A stretch of 64,000 nucleotides of DNA from Oscheius dolichura (GCA_932521035.1 OW051493.1:9756001-9820000); one strand, 5' to 3'. Counted from the first letter of the stretch, positions 45,068 through 55,902 are shown. The notes: generated from the sequence alone by a model not told the origin. Numbers and translations are program-made.

Positions 45068-45478
45068 ATGATGCCAGGTCCGAGGGTATACATAGGTCTA
45101 CCACTTCCACCCTTTGACGAGCTTATGGAAGACGTTCCCTATAGAAAAATAAAAAGCCGCAGCTTGGAGGAGGGAAGGGTGGAACTCTATGTTGTTGGTC
45201 TTCCCGATTCCCGAGTTTTCGCAATTGGATTTCACACTTTATTTGTTAACCGTAACTCGGAATATAGCAATCAGTTTAACAGGGTTTGCGCAAAACCGTT
45301 TAGAACATTAAAAGATGCAACAAACGCTTTCGATAATTATGGTTTCTTACGTTTCTTCTTACATCTCTATCATTGGGGTACCAGCGGCTGTCGTCTGACT
45401 GTCAAAGTTATCCGTTTCGACCTGTGGCGACCTTTCCACTTCTTGCCGACGACCGCCTGCAGCGGCCCCCGGGATTAA
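45068..45478 (+). CDS. Unrecognised 136-codon open frame
   Basis: A single open frame with mixed, protein-like composition beginning MMPGPRVYIGLPLPPFDELM and including RVELYVVGLPDSRVFAIGFH. I do not recognise a family. It follows the PARP inverted copy and a tRNA-like element and runs into a low-complexity region, so it may belong to a transposon. No splice partners were found, and coding status is unproven. Confidence 0.3.
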   Translation: MMPGPRVYIGLPLPPFDELMEDVPYRKIKSRSLEEGRVELYVVGLPDSRVFAIGFHTLFVNRNSEYSNQFNRVCAKPFRTLKDATNAFDNYGFLRFFLHLYHWGTSGCRLTVKVIRFDLWRPFHFLPTTACSGPRD

Positions 45479-45479
45479 G

Positions 45480-45905
45480 AAATTTAATAATCCCTTTACC
45501 GTCGGACACTTTCCCATCGGACAGATAAACAAACAGACAGACAGACAAACACCATAGCACTTTAATAGGAAGGGACCAGCCGCGACGTCCCCCTTCGGGG
45601 GGCTGCGCTGGACGTGTGAATCCCCCTTCCGTTGGTCCCTCTCTCCCCCGTCCATTCCCTCCAGCTCTCCCCCCTCTCCTCCGTCCAGTCCCAGCCGTTC
45701 CTTGAACCCTCTGGGCAGTCTCTTTCCGTCCTCTGCCTCTCGCCGTCCCTTGCACGCGTTCTCTTCCCAGATTCACCCGAGCAGTCCCTTCCGCTCTTCT
45801 TCCTCTCCCCGTTCGGCCCCTTCTCTCACAGTTCCTTGCCCTATCTTCCAGTCCCCTTCTACTCCCTTCTTCTGCGTCCCTCTCTCCTCTAGGTCCCTTT
45901 AAAGT
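45480..45905. repeat. Low-complexity pyrimidine-rich region with CAGA microsatellite
   Basis: A short CAGACAGACAGACA run near 45,533 is followed by about 300 bp of imperfect repeats of C/T-rich units such as CAGTCCCTTCCGCTCTTC. The reverse strand reads as an Arg/Gly-rich frame that I attribute to the base composition. Confidence 0.55.
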
Positions 45906-46073
45906 ACCGGGTTCGGCGAGCTGTGAACTGTCCAAGGCAGCGAGCTGTGAAAAGAAGCGCTTCTTGGCCGCTCAAAAGTTATCTGTCAGTTCGCTCCATC
46001 ACTGAAATTTGTTCTCGGCCAGTTAGACCTTGAATGTCGTCTTTTTTCTTGACAGACTATAGTACAGGTGGAT

Positions 46074-46336
46074 GACAGCGGATCACCCCTATGCGATAGG
46101 TGGCCGCCGTCCACTTTTTGCTCGTGAGAGCGGGTTGCGCGGATTCTTCTGATGCCTTGAAAGCATCAGAAAACATGTTTCTAATGAGGTAATCGTAGAA
46201 GAATTCCATAATAAGTTTATTAGAGGATAAAAATCTTGCATGTTTGTTCATAAATTCCGTGTGCGTATATGTGCCATGGGTGAACGTAATCAGGCAGCGG
46301 GAAGTGTTCCCTTAATAAATAATGGAATTTGTACAA
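46074..46336. repeat. Dispersed repeat E with two small hairpins (copy 2)
   Basis: Direct-orientation relative of 37,336-37,576. The best match is over the first 130 bp, including both hairpins, with weaker similarity beyond (CATGTTTG, ATATGTGCCATGG). Confidence 0.6.
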
Positions 46337-46736
46337 AAAAATGGGCTACCCGGCCATTTTAGAACGCAAAAGCTGCCACTTTATGAACCCAAACGAGCGC
46401 GAGGAATGGCTTTTGAATTTGTAATTCTTCCAAATTGGAAGTTCCAATTGTTCGAAAATCGATTCAACACTCCAAAAAGGGTAGAAAATTGATATTTCCA
46501 TATATTTTTTCTATTTTCCAGTGTTGTATAATTGTTCCCCATCATGTTTTATCCCTTTTCCAATAGCTTTCGCCCCATGCGAGTGCCCTATTCGGGAAGA
46601 GAACTTTTTGCCAACCTCGAACGTCCGCTTCTCCGGGGCGCGGCTAGCAAAAGAAGCGCTCGCCGCTAGCCAAAGTCCAATACAGTCCGACCACCATGTA
46701 TTTAAGCGTGGTTCCCTTGTCGGCTAACCGATTGCT

Positions 46737-48067
46737 ATGGACTGCTCTAGTCGGGAGAAGGTGAGCTTTTTTTACTTATTATTTTTATTTATGACGTCAT
46801 AAATTTATAATTTTATAAATATAAGAAAATTTAGACATTATACACTTATAAATATAATATTATAAATTAATTTACAGTTAATAAACTGTAATATATTGTA
46901 GGCGCTGCGATTAGTAGGCTATGTAGCCTCTGGATTTTCAACTCTCGCCTTATTATCACTTTGTATCACTCTTCCAATTGTTTATAATTACGTCGGCTCT
47001 GTAAGAAGACACATGAATGTGGAGATGACAACATGCCATGTAATTTATATTTATTAATATTTAATTTATTTAATTTTTAGCAAAATGCAAAGAATTTATT
47101 CGAAGATTTGGTGACGCTACGCTCGTTGCCGCTGCAGCTGAACAGGACGGCTCGTGCGGCTTATGATGAGAATCCCTACAGCGGCGGAGGAGGCTCAGAA
47201 GTTACCAGGAAACCCCCAACACCAAGCAAGAAACCCTCCCCACCTCCCAGCGATGCTTATGGAGGGGCAGGCATCCCTAGCGGCCCCACAGGAGGCGATA
47301 GCTACGGCCCAAGCCCCCCAGGAGCCGTCTTCGGTGGTCATGAGACCCACGACAGTGAGCAGGGCCAGAGCTGTGAGAATTGCTGCCTCCCCGGCCCGCC
47401 AGGACCCAAAGGACCCCCAGGACGACCCGGTAAATTCAAAAAATCCCTCTAAATTCCAATTTTCTAGGTAAAAATGGAAAATCTGGGGTCAACGGCCTAC
47501 CGGGAAATCCTGGAGCTGCTCCCCCGAAACCTTGCAAGCCCCCCACCCCGCCGCCCTGCAAACCCTGCCCTCGGGGACCTCCCGGCCCGCCTGGTCCTCC
47601 TGGACCCGTTGGAACTTGTGGAAATACTGGAGGAGATGGTCATCCAGGACCGGATGGACCTCCCGGCCCACCAGGGCCTAAAGGACATCCAGGATTACCC
47701 GGTCCCCCCGGGGCTCAAGGACGAATGGGAGAGCATGGCCCTGCCGGAGCTAATGGAGAACCCAAACCGGGACCACAAGGACCTCCAGGATCTGTGGGAG
47801 CTCAGGTAGGAGGATTTGGTTCGATTCTATGGATACTGACCGTTTTAGGGGCCAAAAGGAGCTGCTGGTGAGCCAGGAAAGGATGGAGTACCGGGAGCAC
47901 CTGGAGAACAAGGAGAGAAAGGAGAAAAGGGAATTCCGGGAGAGGACGGCCATCCGGGAAGGCCGGCGACCCGCGGGAAAGACGGCCACCCCGGGGAGAA
48001 GGGCATCTGTCCCAAGTATTGCTCAGCTGACGGAGGAATCTTCTTCGAAGACGGAACAAGAAGATAA
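46737..48067 (+). CDS. Cuticle collagen
   Basis: Secreted cuticle collagen, 355 aa. Exons: 46737-46760, 46902-47039, 47081-47429, 47468-47805, 47849-48067. The N-terminus has the cuticle-collagen domain with a hydrophobic stretch ([20 protein letters not shown]), then [12 protein letters not shown] possible RTAR cleavage site lies before a Pro/Gly/Ser linker. Cysteine clusters ([21 protein letters not shown]) bound the Gly-X-Y domain. The C-terminus [19 protein letters not shown] closely resembles a known subgroup of nematode collagens. One Gly-X-Y interruption is visible (GRPATRG). Introns after the first are 38-43 nt. No AATAAA was seen after the stop. The gene is convergent with the small membrane-protein gene and their 3' ends lie within 90 bp. 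Confidence 0.94.
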
Positions 48068-48156
48068 TTTATTTATTTGTACATATTTTATATTATATTA
48101 TATGGAGATAATTATAAATCTATGCAGTTGTTGTTGGCGGGAGAGAGAGAGAGAAT

Positions 48157-49932
48157 TTAGTCGAGGTCGGATTGGGTCGTCTGCAGGAGGAGGAGCTCCT
48201 TCTCGCCGCGGCGGCTGACTACCGTCGACGTATTGCTTTTAGCTGTCTGAAAAATGGAGATTAGACTATTTTTAGAGGGAGAATAGGCATTTTTTGAGGT
48301 TGAAAAGCCTTGAAAATGGTCAAAAAGGCGCCGGGCCTGGATGAAAACGACCGATTTGGGGGAAAATTAGCCCTGAAAGCCGTTTTTCGAGTTTCCTGGA
48401 CCAAAATTTCTTCCCTTTTCTGGTCTAATGACGTCTAAAAAAATTTTGAAAAAAAATTTCCCCTTCCTTGATGGTAAGGTATGATCATTTCTATCACCAG
48501 CTCGATTTCTACCCAGGATACCGGCCAACAGAGGCCAGAAACTGGAGTTCAGCGCCTTGAGGACGGGACAAGGGACGTTTTTGGGGATACTCGGCCATGA
48601 TTCCCCACTTTTCTCCAATATTCCCTTCTGCTGATCTTTCCACCCCCTCCCGGCCATTTATCACAGAAAATGACTAGAAGAACCGGTATTTTTCATCTCT
48701 TCCCTAGCGCCAAGGGCAAATTATGGCCTAGATGTTCTAATAGTCAGTTTCTTTCGGGAAGAAGTGGATTGATGGCTTTGGCAGCGGGAGGAATGGACTA
48801 ATGGTCAGTTCTACTTCATCCCCGGGTTCGGTTCCATGGCGAAGAAGGTTTTCCAGGGGTTAGAGGCTCAGAATTGAAGCCCAGACCGTTTGAAACCTTG
48901 TAACTGCTTCGAAATGGTCATTTTTCCTATTCCAAAGCAAAAAAACGGGCGAAACTAGCTAATAGCGCCTTCAAATTGTTCTTTTCTCCATTCTTCTTCG
49001 TCTTTTCCATCTCGGAAAGCCAAAAATGACTCTATAATCACGAAAAACTGCTCAAAAAGACTCCAAACTACCTGCAAATGGTCTCAAATTTGCGGGTTTC
49101 CCAGTTGTTCATCTTCTTTTTCTGTTCCAGACCCAGAAATCAGCTCAAAATCTCCCAAAATGACTGAAAATGGTCAAAAGAGCTCCCCGTCTCCCTATTT
49201 TACTCTCTTTTCCAATAGCCAAAGCTCAAAAACGGCTAAAAATGACCCAAAATGACCCGTAAAAAAAAACGGTCCCAAAAAACGGTACCTTATTATCAGC
49301 GGAGACGATGTCTTTCTTGTTACTTCTATTGCGTTCCCGCCTCGAGGGTCTCTTGCCGGTGTCTTCCCTCGATTTCATCTGTTTGGCCGTCATTATTTCC
49401 TCGTGTGATTGTGTCTTCTCGAGGGTCTTCTCGTCCGCCCGTCGGTCCTCCTCGTCCTCCTCGTCCTGTGTCTTGTCCAGTTGGTTGTGCTTCTTGGCTA
49501 TCTTCACCAGTTTGCTCTTTGTGTCCGGCTCGAATATTTCCTCCTCCCGGTAGAGATGTCTACGCATTTTGGGTAGAAATACACAAAAATGGTAGGCGGC
49601 CAACACGATGCCGTAGACAGCCATCAGGCTCATGTAGGTCACCAAACCGGTAACCTGAAGACAAAAAAAACCTTTTCATCTCATCCGCTACGTGGAATAA
49701 CGTGGAATATTGGCTACTGGCAGGTCGCGTTTACTCTCTTCTTTTCCAGGACATTAAATTAAAATTACATTGAGCAGTTAAATCTATTTTAAAGGACTGT
49801 TAGCAACTCTTTGGGTTACTGTAACGCATAAAAATCCCATATTTTGCTCAGTTACAGTACTTTTTTTCGTAAAAAAAGCGGTAAACTTACTATAAACTGG
49901 ACCAAATACCACCAGTCGATGGTATGAACCAT
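48157..49932 (-). CDS. Small membrane protein of unknown function
   Basis: Three exons, 49891-49932, 49289-49654 and 48157-48246, give 165 aa in consistent phase. The first 40 residues are hydrophobic (WWYLVQFIVTGLVTYMSLMA, then AVYGIVLAAYHFCVFLP), enough for one or two membrane segments. The remainder is a highly charged, probably cytosolic tail rich in Lys, Glu and Asp with a low-complexity DEEDEEDRR stretch. I do not recognise a family. Intron 2 is 1,042 nt of unremarkable sequence; no other gene is seen in it. Minus-strand AATAAA motifs are at 48,068-48,077, overlapping the end of the convergent collagen. The start is 95 bp from the divergent galactosyltransferase-like gene, so the two may share a promoter. 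Confidence 0.75.
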
Positions 49933-50027
49933 AACGTGAAATGGCCGGCTCTTTCCTGGTCAAAATGACAGGTTAAATCGGGGTATTTCGTCTTTTCCGG
50001 TCCATTTTTCGGCCATTTTCCCCCAAA
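49933..50027. promoter_or_regulatory. Probable shared divergent promoter (95 bp)
   Basis: It separates the start codons of a minus-strand membrane-protein gene and a plus-strand glycosyltransferase-like gene. There is no TATA box. The only notable elements are CGGTCC/CATTTT stretches. Both genes could also have untranslated exons elsewhere. Confidence 0.4.
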
Positions 50028-51296
50028 ATGGGCTTCCGAAGCGGTCGTATGTCAGCTGCCCGGCTGATGAATATCTTCTACCATGCGTGTTGGTTCGTCA
50101 TCGGCCTGATCTTCGGCATGTTCATCTTCGTCTACGCGGCTAGTCAAATTCCCCGGACCCCGATTAAATGTACCCCTTTTCTATTAATTTACTAGAGAAT
50201 ATATTAATTTATAGATAATTATGATAACGAAATCCGAAAAGATGGTCCTAAACTCTTCTGTTACATTACAACATCGGCTGGCTATTCTCTTCGCGCTTGG
50301 AGCATTTGGGTACGTTTCCCGTCGCCACCGCACCCGTAAAATCTCGGCAGCCCGCCACCCTGAACTGTTCTAAACTGGCGCGCGAGCTGCCGAGACTTTA
50401 CGGGTGCGGGCGCGCGGATTTCCAGTCAACATTTTGCAGAATACATGGGCCCGCCACTGTGACGGTGTGATCTTTGGCTCAACCTATCAGGTTCAGTATA
50501 ATCTACCCGGTCATGCCTTCCTCCACCAGAAGACAGCCTCGAACAACGACACAATTGAATGGCTCTGGATGAAGGAGGCCTTGGAAGAGATGGAGAAGCG
50601 CCACGCCGGCTACGAGTGGTATCTGCATGCTCCAGACGTGGCGTTTGTATTGGTTGACAATTTGAAGAAAGCTCTACGACAACTGAACAGCTCCCAGCCG
50701 ATAACATTTGGAGCACTGCTAACGGACAAAGAATACGGACTCGAATATCTGTCATTCTTTCCAGGATATGTTCTCTCCAAGGAGGCGCTGAAAAGGTCCG
50801 TTTTTAACAATTTTTTGAAAGGAAAAATCCTTCCGGGACCTGTAGTCTAAAAGTGTGGTCCTGAAGCGAAAAAACCTCGAAAAATGGACAGACTTCACTT
50901 TAGAAGCCATAGAAATGGCCTCGACCGTTTCGGGACCAAATTCTTGATTTTCTAGGATTTTTGGCTCCTAAAAATGAAAAAATTTCCAGAACAGTTCCCC
51001 GTTTCGGTACGTCGTCGGCCTGTAAGCAGCGAAGTCTCTCGCCGGACCTGGCCCTGGGTCGCTGCCTGGCGACTGCCCGAGTCCGTCCCATCAATGCCAA
51101 CAACGCCACCGACTATCGGATGATCCCCTTCGCCCTGGAGAATGCCACCCGTGGCGAGTATCCCCCCTGGCTGCCGGGCCGAGTCAAGGAGATCCCGGCC
51201 GCCTGCTCGAGGGACTACATCTCCTCGACGTATCTCCTGCAAGCCACCTCACAATACGAGTACTACCATCTCATTTATATTGTCAGCCGGTCGTGA
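50028..51296 (+). CDS. Core-1 beta-1,3-galactosyltransferase-like protein lacking the DDD motif
   Basis: Resembles the C1GalT branch of glycosyltransferase family 31, type II Golgi proteins that add galactose to O-linked GalNAc. Exons 50028-50169, 50215-50309, 50440-50795 and 50990-51296; 299 aa. Seen: a short cytosolic head and one signal anchor (ACWFVIGLIFGMFIFVYAAS); CYITTSA; NTWARHCD, matching the family's TWxxRC element; KTASNNDTIEWLWMKEALEE; EWYLHAPDVAFVLVDNL; and PGYVLSKEALKR. In active enzymes the EWYLHAPDVAF position reads with three Asp residues that hold manganese. Here only one Asp remains, so the protein is likely a pseudoenzyme or chaperone-like relative. A family B repeat sits in intron 2. 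AATAAA is at 51,319, overlapping the 3' end of the next collagen. Confidence 0.88.
50323..50416. repeat. Palindromic repeat, family B, in intron 2 of the glycosyltransferase-like gene
   Basis: Well-preserved foldback: CGCACCCGTAAAATCTCGGC at the left and GCCGAGACTTTACGGGTGCG at the right, about 50 bp apart. It ends only 23 bp before the exon 3 splice acceptor. Confidence 0.8.
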
Positions 51297-51411
51297 TCTC
51301 TTCTCTTCATTTTGTTAAAATAAATCGAAAAATTCTTTATTAATACACAAATATATTGCCAAGATATTGCCACAGAAGGAAGAAAGCCGAAAAATTAAAA
51401 AAGGGGGCACC

Positions 51412-53022
51412 CTAGACGGAATTGGGAGGAGCTGTGGGGTAGGCAGGGTGCTGTGCCCCATCTGCCGGGGTCTCTGGAGGGGCAGACGGGTGAACATAGG
51501 GGGCAGAGGGGGCAGACGGGGTGGAAGAGGCTAGGGAAGCTGGATAGCTAGCCCCCGAGGGGGGAGACGCTCCTCCCTGGCTATAAGCCCCCTTGCCGGC
51601 TCCTCCAGGCCCCGCACCTCCAGTCCTGGTCATTTCAAGCGTAGAACTTCGAGGAGGACAAGGGCAATAGGCTAAAATATGGAAAAATATGGTAAGGTAA
51701 TTGGAAATACCGGCATCACTTCCAGGAGATCCATTTCCGCCAGGCTGGCCTGGCTGGCCGTCGGTTCCCGGCGTACCGTCCTTCCCAGGAGGACCAGGTG
51801 GTCCGGGAGGACCGGGAGGGATAGGAAATCCGTCGTCCGGATTCTAAAAATTGCTTTGAACCAAAAATATGGAATTTCTTACAGTTCCAGGAGATCCAGG
51901 AGGTCCAGCAGGGCCGGGAGGACCTTGTGGCCCGGGCAGATTAGTCATTTTGATTCCTGGCTCGCCTGGAGCTCCCGTTCCTCCCGGGGCGCCGGGATTT
52001 CCACTGGGTCCGGGTGGCCCGGGTGGCCCGGCATGTCCCGGAACGCCTAGCATTCCTCCAGCCTGGGAAGTCCCTGGCTGTCCTTCTGGGCCAGCAGCTC
52101 CGGGGGGACCGTCAGGTCCTGGCGGCCCTGGCTGGCCAGCAGGGCATTGTACACACTCTCCAGTAGGATGAGAAGCATCGGCAGTCCCTGCCGTTCCAAT
52201 ATTTCCAGGCAGACCGGCGCGGCCGGGCTCTCCGTCCTCTCCATCCTCTCCCGGCGGGCCAGGAGGGCCCGGTGGGCAGCTTGTCGCGGCAGGAGCTAAA
52301 ACCGTGTCTCTGGTAGAGGGAAGAGGCTCACCACACTGGCATTGAGCATTGTTTAAAATTGGAGGAGCTCTGGGGGACGGCAAAGTGACTGGGGAGGCTG
52401 GAGCTGGGGTTGCCGCCGCCGGGCCACTAGTGGCAGACGCCTCGTAGCCCTCGGCAGACGGCTTAGGACCTTCATCCGGGACAGAATAAGTAGCGGAGAC
52501 TATAAAGGAAATTCTCCTCTATTTAAAGGTCTAAAAATCTTGCCTGTTCCTTTTGGAGAGGCAGCGCCGGCCCCCGTTTCCTCGGGCTGCCCTTCCCCAT
52601 ACAAAGCAGGTCCTGAAAAGTCGCCTGTAACTGGAAATATACCATTTAATGGGGCTAAAAGTACCAGTAGGATACGGTAGCAGGGCAGCGGTGCCCCTCA
52701 ACTGGACAGAGGCTGTTCCTAACGCTCGGTAGGGGAAGTCCTGGCCGTCCTTACCCGCGTCTTCCCGCCTTATTCGTCCTCCCTGCAGGGCGGAGGCCGT
52801 CGCCATTTCACTCCACGCCTCGTCCACGTAATTCTGGGAAAGAGTGGTTATTAATAAAGGATACTGTACCTTAAACTGCTTGAGATCTGTCCTGATATCA
52901 TTATGAAAGTCCGTTATATCATTTAAAATATAAACGGTGGTTATTACGGAGACAACGGCTGCCAATCCAGCGGCACTCGTAACAATGTGGACCAGCAAAG
53001 CGGTCCGGCTGTGTTCTTTCAT
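51412..53022 (-). CDS. Cuticle collagen with long non-collagen N-terminal region
   Basis: 466 aa in exons 52870-53022, 52665-52833, 52544-52612, 51883-52499, 51711-51843 and 51412-51671, with consistent phases. N-terminal domain: [20 protein letters not shown] membrane segment, [21 protein letters not shown], and an RIRR cleavage site. About 130 residues of Ala/Pro/Gly/Ser-rich linker follow before the first cysteine pair (CQCGEPLPS). Then come Gly-X-Y blocks bounded by [10 protein letters not shown] and YCPCPPRSS, including [19 protein letters not shown], nearly the same as in the 59-61 kb collagen (paralogues). The tail is Ala/Pro/Ser-rich and ends PTAPPNSV. Intron 3 appears to use a GC donor (52,542-52,543). 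Poly(A) signal at 51,336-51,341. Confidence 0.92.
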
Positions 53023-53330
53023 AGAACTGGAAATTCTATAATATAGAAATGGGTCCCGAGTGGAAGAAACAAACCTTTATTTTATAGAAAATGCCGGGAA
53101 GAATTAGCACAGTGACCAATAATAATGACTGATGTTGTTGGATCGGAAAACGCAAGCGGCCAGTAGTAGTTGAGCTCCTTTTATCAGCTGCTATCCCCGG
53201 GGGACTTGTTGCGCAAGAGTAACCGGTACAAGTTGCGGTAATTGATGCGGATTAGCGCTGGAGAGATCGCATTTTTATGTCTGGGGGGAGTGGCAGAAGC
53301 TGGAGAAGAAGCTCAATGGACTCTTTTGAA

Positions 53331-53437
53331 TCGGCGCGCCGCACCCGTAAATTCTCGGCAGGTGCACGCTTTGTTACTCAGCGGCGCGGGTTGCCTAGGC
53401 GGCAAGCTGCCGAGATCTTACGGGTGCGGCGGCGTGG
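53331..53437. repeat. Palindromic repeat, family B
   Basis: The arms are CGCACCCGTAAATTCTCGGC and GCTGCCGAGATCTTACGGGTG, with a GC-rich interior (GGCGCGGGTTGCCTAGGCGG). It lies 310 bp upstream of the minus-strand collagen start. Confidence 0.78.
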
Positions 53438-55392
53438 TAACGGATCAGGGAAGAGTGACAAAATTGCGAGGTTTGATCGGCTAAAATCAGGAAAATCGCT
53501 CATTAGCCTTTCTAATGATGGCGAAGAAGCTGTCGCCGGTTTTACCGTACCCTATCCAGTACAAACCCTCCCTTCCCTAGCCCTTTCTCCCTTCGAAATC
53601 AATTTTCCAGCCGCCCTGTCGAAATCCTGTCAAAAGCCGTCCGCCGACCACTTTCTACCGCCACCGCCAGTCAGTTTCGCTTCTTCTTCTTCACCTGCCG
53701 GTCGTCTGCGTCTACTTTTCCAGGTTGTCTTTATTTCTATTATTTTCTTCAAAAATTCAAAAAGCGTGCAGGACCTCTCCGGACCGGCGCAACTGTCATG
53801 CCTCTTGTTTCTCCCCGGAGGAACTGACAGTAAACGGCGCTGTGGGCCACTTCCCACGTAAAATTGCGTCTCCCGTATAATTTCGGGTCTTTTCTTTCGT
53901 CTAAATTCGAGTAGTAGAGACGGTGATGGGACAAGTCATGAGGGAATCCGCCTCTCATGGCAGCCTCTCCTCCTCGGGGAGAGAAGGTGTCCCGGCCCGG
54001 TCTTCCCGGTGGCTTCTTGTCCCACGATGCCACAGCGGTGTTTGGATACATCGTCTGGACTCCGGCCACCATAAAAAGGGAAAATCGGAAGTTCTCGAAC
54101 CCTCAAAATCATATTTTTTTGGCTAAATTTGATTAAAAAAATGACTCTTTTCGTCTTTTTCTCATTTCTCTCGCTGGTTTTCAAATTTCAGGGAATTGGG
54201 CATCTGATGGCCGGCCCGAGGGAAGGCTGACTGGTGGAGGACATGGACTAGCGTCTTGGAAGAGGAACCCCGAAGTCCGTGGCTACATTTTCACCGAATT
54301 AGAGCAGCCGGTCCAGTAATTTTTCTCCGCTGAACTTAATCTAAGTTGACATGTTTCAGATTTGGTCAAGTATTGTCCAATCGACCGTCGGGAACAGAAT
54401 GAGACCTGCTAACTTTCGGCCAACCTTGGATTCACAATTTGGAGCAATGAAAAGTGAAAGAGAAAAAGACGGAAGACAGTAAACTGTGAGCCATTTTGAG
54501 TTCAATTTGGAGCTGCCTCTTTTAGCGACTCAGCGGGCAAGAAGTAGAAAGAACACCTTCAGGATAGTCTGGTTGATTCTTGGAGAATTGGAGGACAAGA
54601 GACACCAAGATGAGGACAGGCAACTGCCGACCGACTGGGATGTCGGGAGAGAAGAAGAGCCTCGACTGGACGACGGCAGTACCGCGTCCAGAGGGCACAT
54701 CGTCCCGGCCACTCTGGGATCCGACACGTCAGGACTTGTCGAGGTCTAAGCCGATTAGACTGGATGAGACGGAAATGGATAGATGAGACATGGAGGTGAA
54801 CCACCCAGCAGTAGATAAGACTCTTGTGAGAGGTTGGTTTCTTCTTTTGACAACGGCAGATGTCAGGCGCGCCCACGTTCTGTCTAATCGCGGCCCGCCA
54901 AATCTCGCCTATCTCGCTAGAACATGGACCATTACAAAAAATTTAAACAGCCCTATGGAGATGAGATCCACAGCTATCACCCAACGAAAAGTCAGCGAAA
55001 GTGACTGGCAAATAAATCCTGGGTAAGCGCAACCATTGAATCCACCGTTTGTTGCTTATTTGCCTTTGCCCTGGATTTACTTTCGGGCCTGTTGAGCTGA
55101 AACTTGGCTGGATAATAGCCATGGATCTCCGCTCTACGCGAGCTTTTAAAATTTTTAAAAATGGTCCATGTATGATCTCAAAAAGGCTCTAGAAATAGGG
55201 CAAAACTGGAAAATTCAACTGGTTTCTAATCTGTACCGTTGCAGGCAGCAGCTTCGAGGCTCCGATGGCCTGTCTCGTCTAGCTGGCCCTCCTTGTGATA
55301 CTATTCTTCTTTTTCTTTTTCTCTCCCACAGACATAGAAGCTCTGTGGGAGCATTTCCGGTGTTTTTCGTGGAATTGTCCGGGCCAGAAGGA

Positions 55393-55577
55393 GCGTATTT
55401 ACAGTCGATATTCCCGGGAGAGAATCTGTCGTTTTTGTAGCCAAGATTCTATTTCTACCGGATTGGCATATCTCCCGGGCATATTGGCTATGAATATGCG
55501 CTGAATTTTCGGGCCGCTGTCTCGTCCCAGCCCGTGTATTTACAGTCGATATTCCCGGGAGAGAATCTGTCGTTTTT
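55393..55577. repeat. Pair of 44-bp direct repeats
   Basis: GTATTTACAGTCGATATTCC followed by CGGGAGAGAATCTGTCGTTTTT occurs at about 55,394 and again at about 55,533 with no visible mismatch, 139 bp apart. The second copy is preceded by TCGTCCCAGCCCGTGT, whose complement appears near 55,726, so the pair sits inside a larger foldback. Confidence 0.65.
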
Positions 55578-55732
55578 CCTTTTACGTTTGTGTTTTCCTA
55601 GCATTTATTTATGGGCTGTGTGAGCTGAGATGTGGAGAGGTGATAGTTCTAGATGTCAGCTCTATGTAGGTTTTTAAAATAGCAAAAAAGGTCTATATAT
55701 GTCGGAGATAGACGAGGTACGATAACACGGGC

Positions 55733-55902
55733 TGGGACGAGACGGCTCGGCCCTCCTCTAGTCCGACTCCCTGCACCCGTAAAGTCTCGACAGGAGGTTC
55801 ATCCTTATTCAAAACTGTTACAAAACTGTGACGCCTTTAAATCTTTCTCCTGCCGAGGCTTTACGGGGGCAGGGGATCGGACTACCGAGGACCGAGCCGG
55901 GC
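55733..55902. repeat. Palindromic repeat, family A
   Basis: Complete copy with long arms, from GGCTCGGCCCTCCTCTAGTC at the left to the complement GGACCGAGCC at the right, and an interior CAAAACTGTTACAAAACTG. Confidence 0.82.

Noticed and set aside
45408-45935. Arg/Gly-rich 175-codon minus-strand frame resembling an RGG protein
   Set aside because: It is the reverse reading of a C/T-rich imperfect tandem repeat; the composition explains it.
53277-53861. 194-codon plus-strand frame
   Set aside because: It reads straight through a family B palindrome and a low-complexity region; no conserved motif.
53749-54072. 107-codon minus-strand frame
   Set aside because: Reasonable composition, but no recognised family, no splice partners and overlap with another frame; not enough to call a gene.
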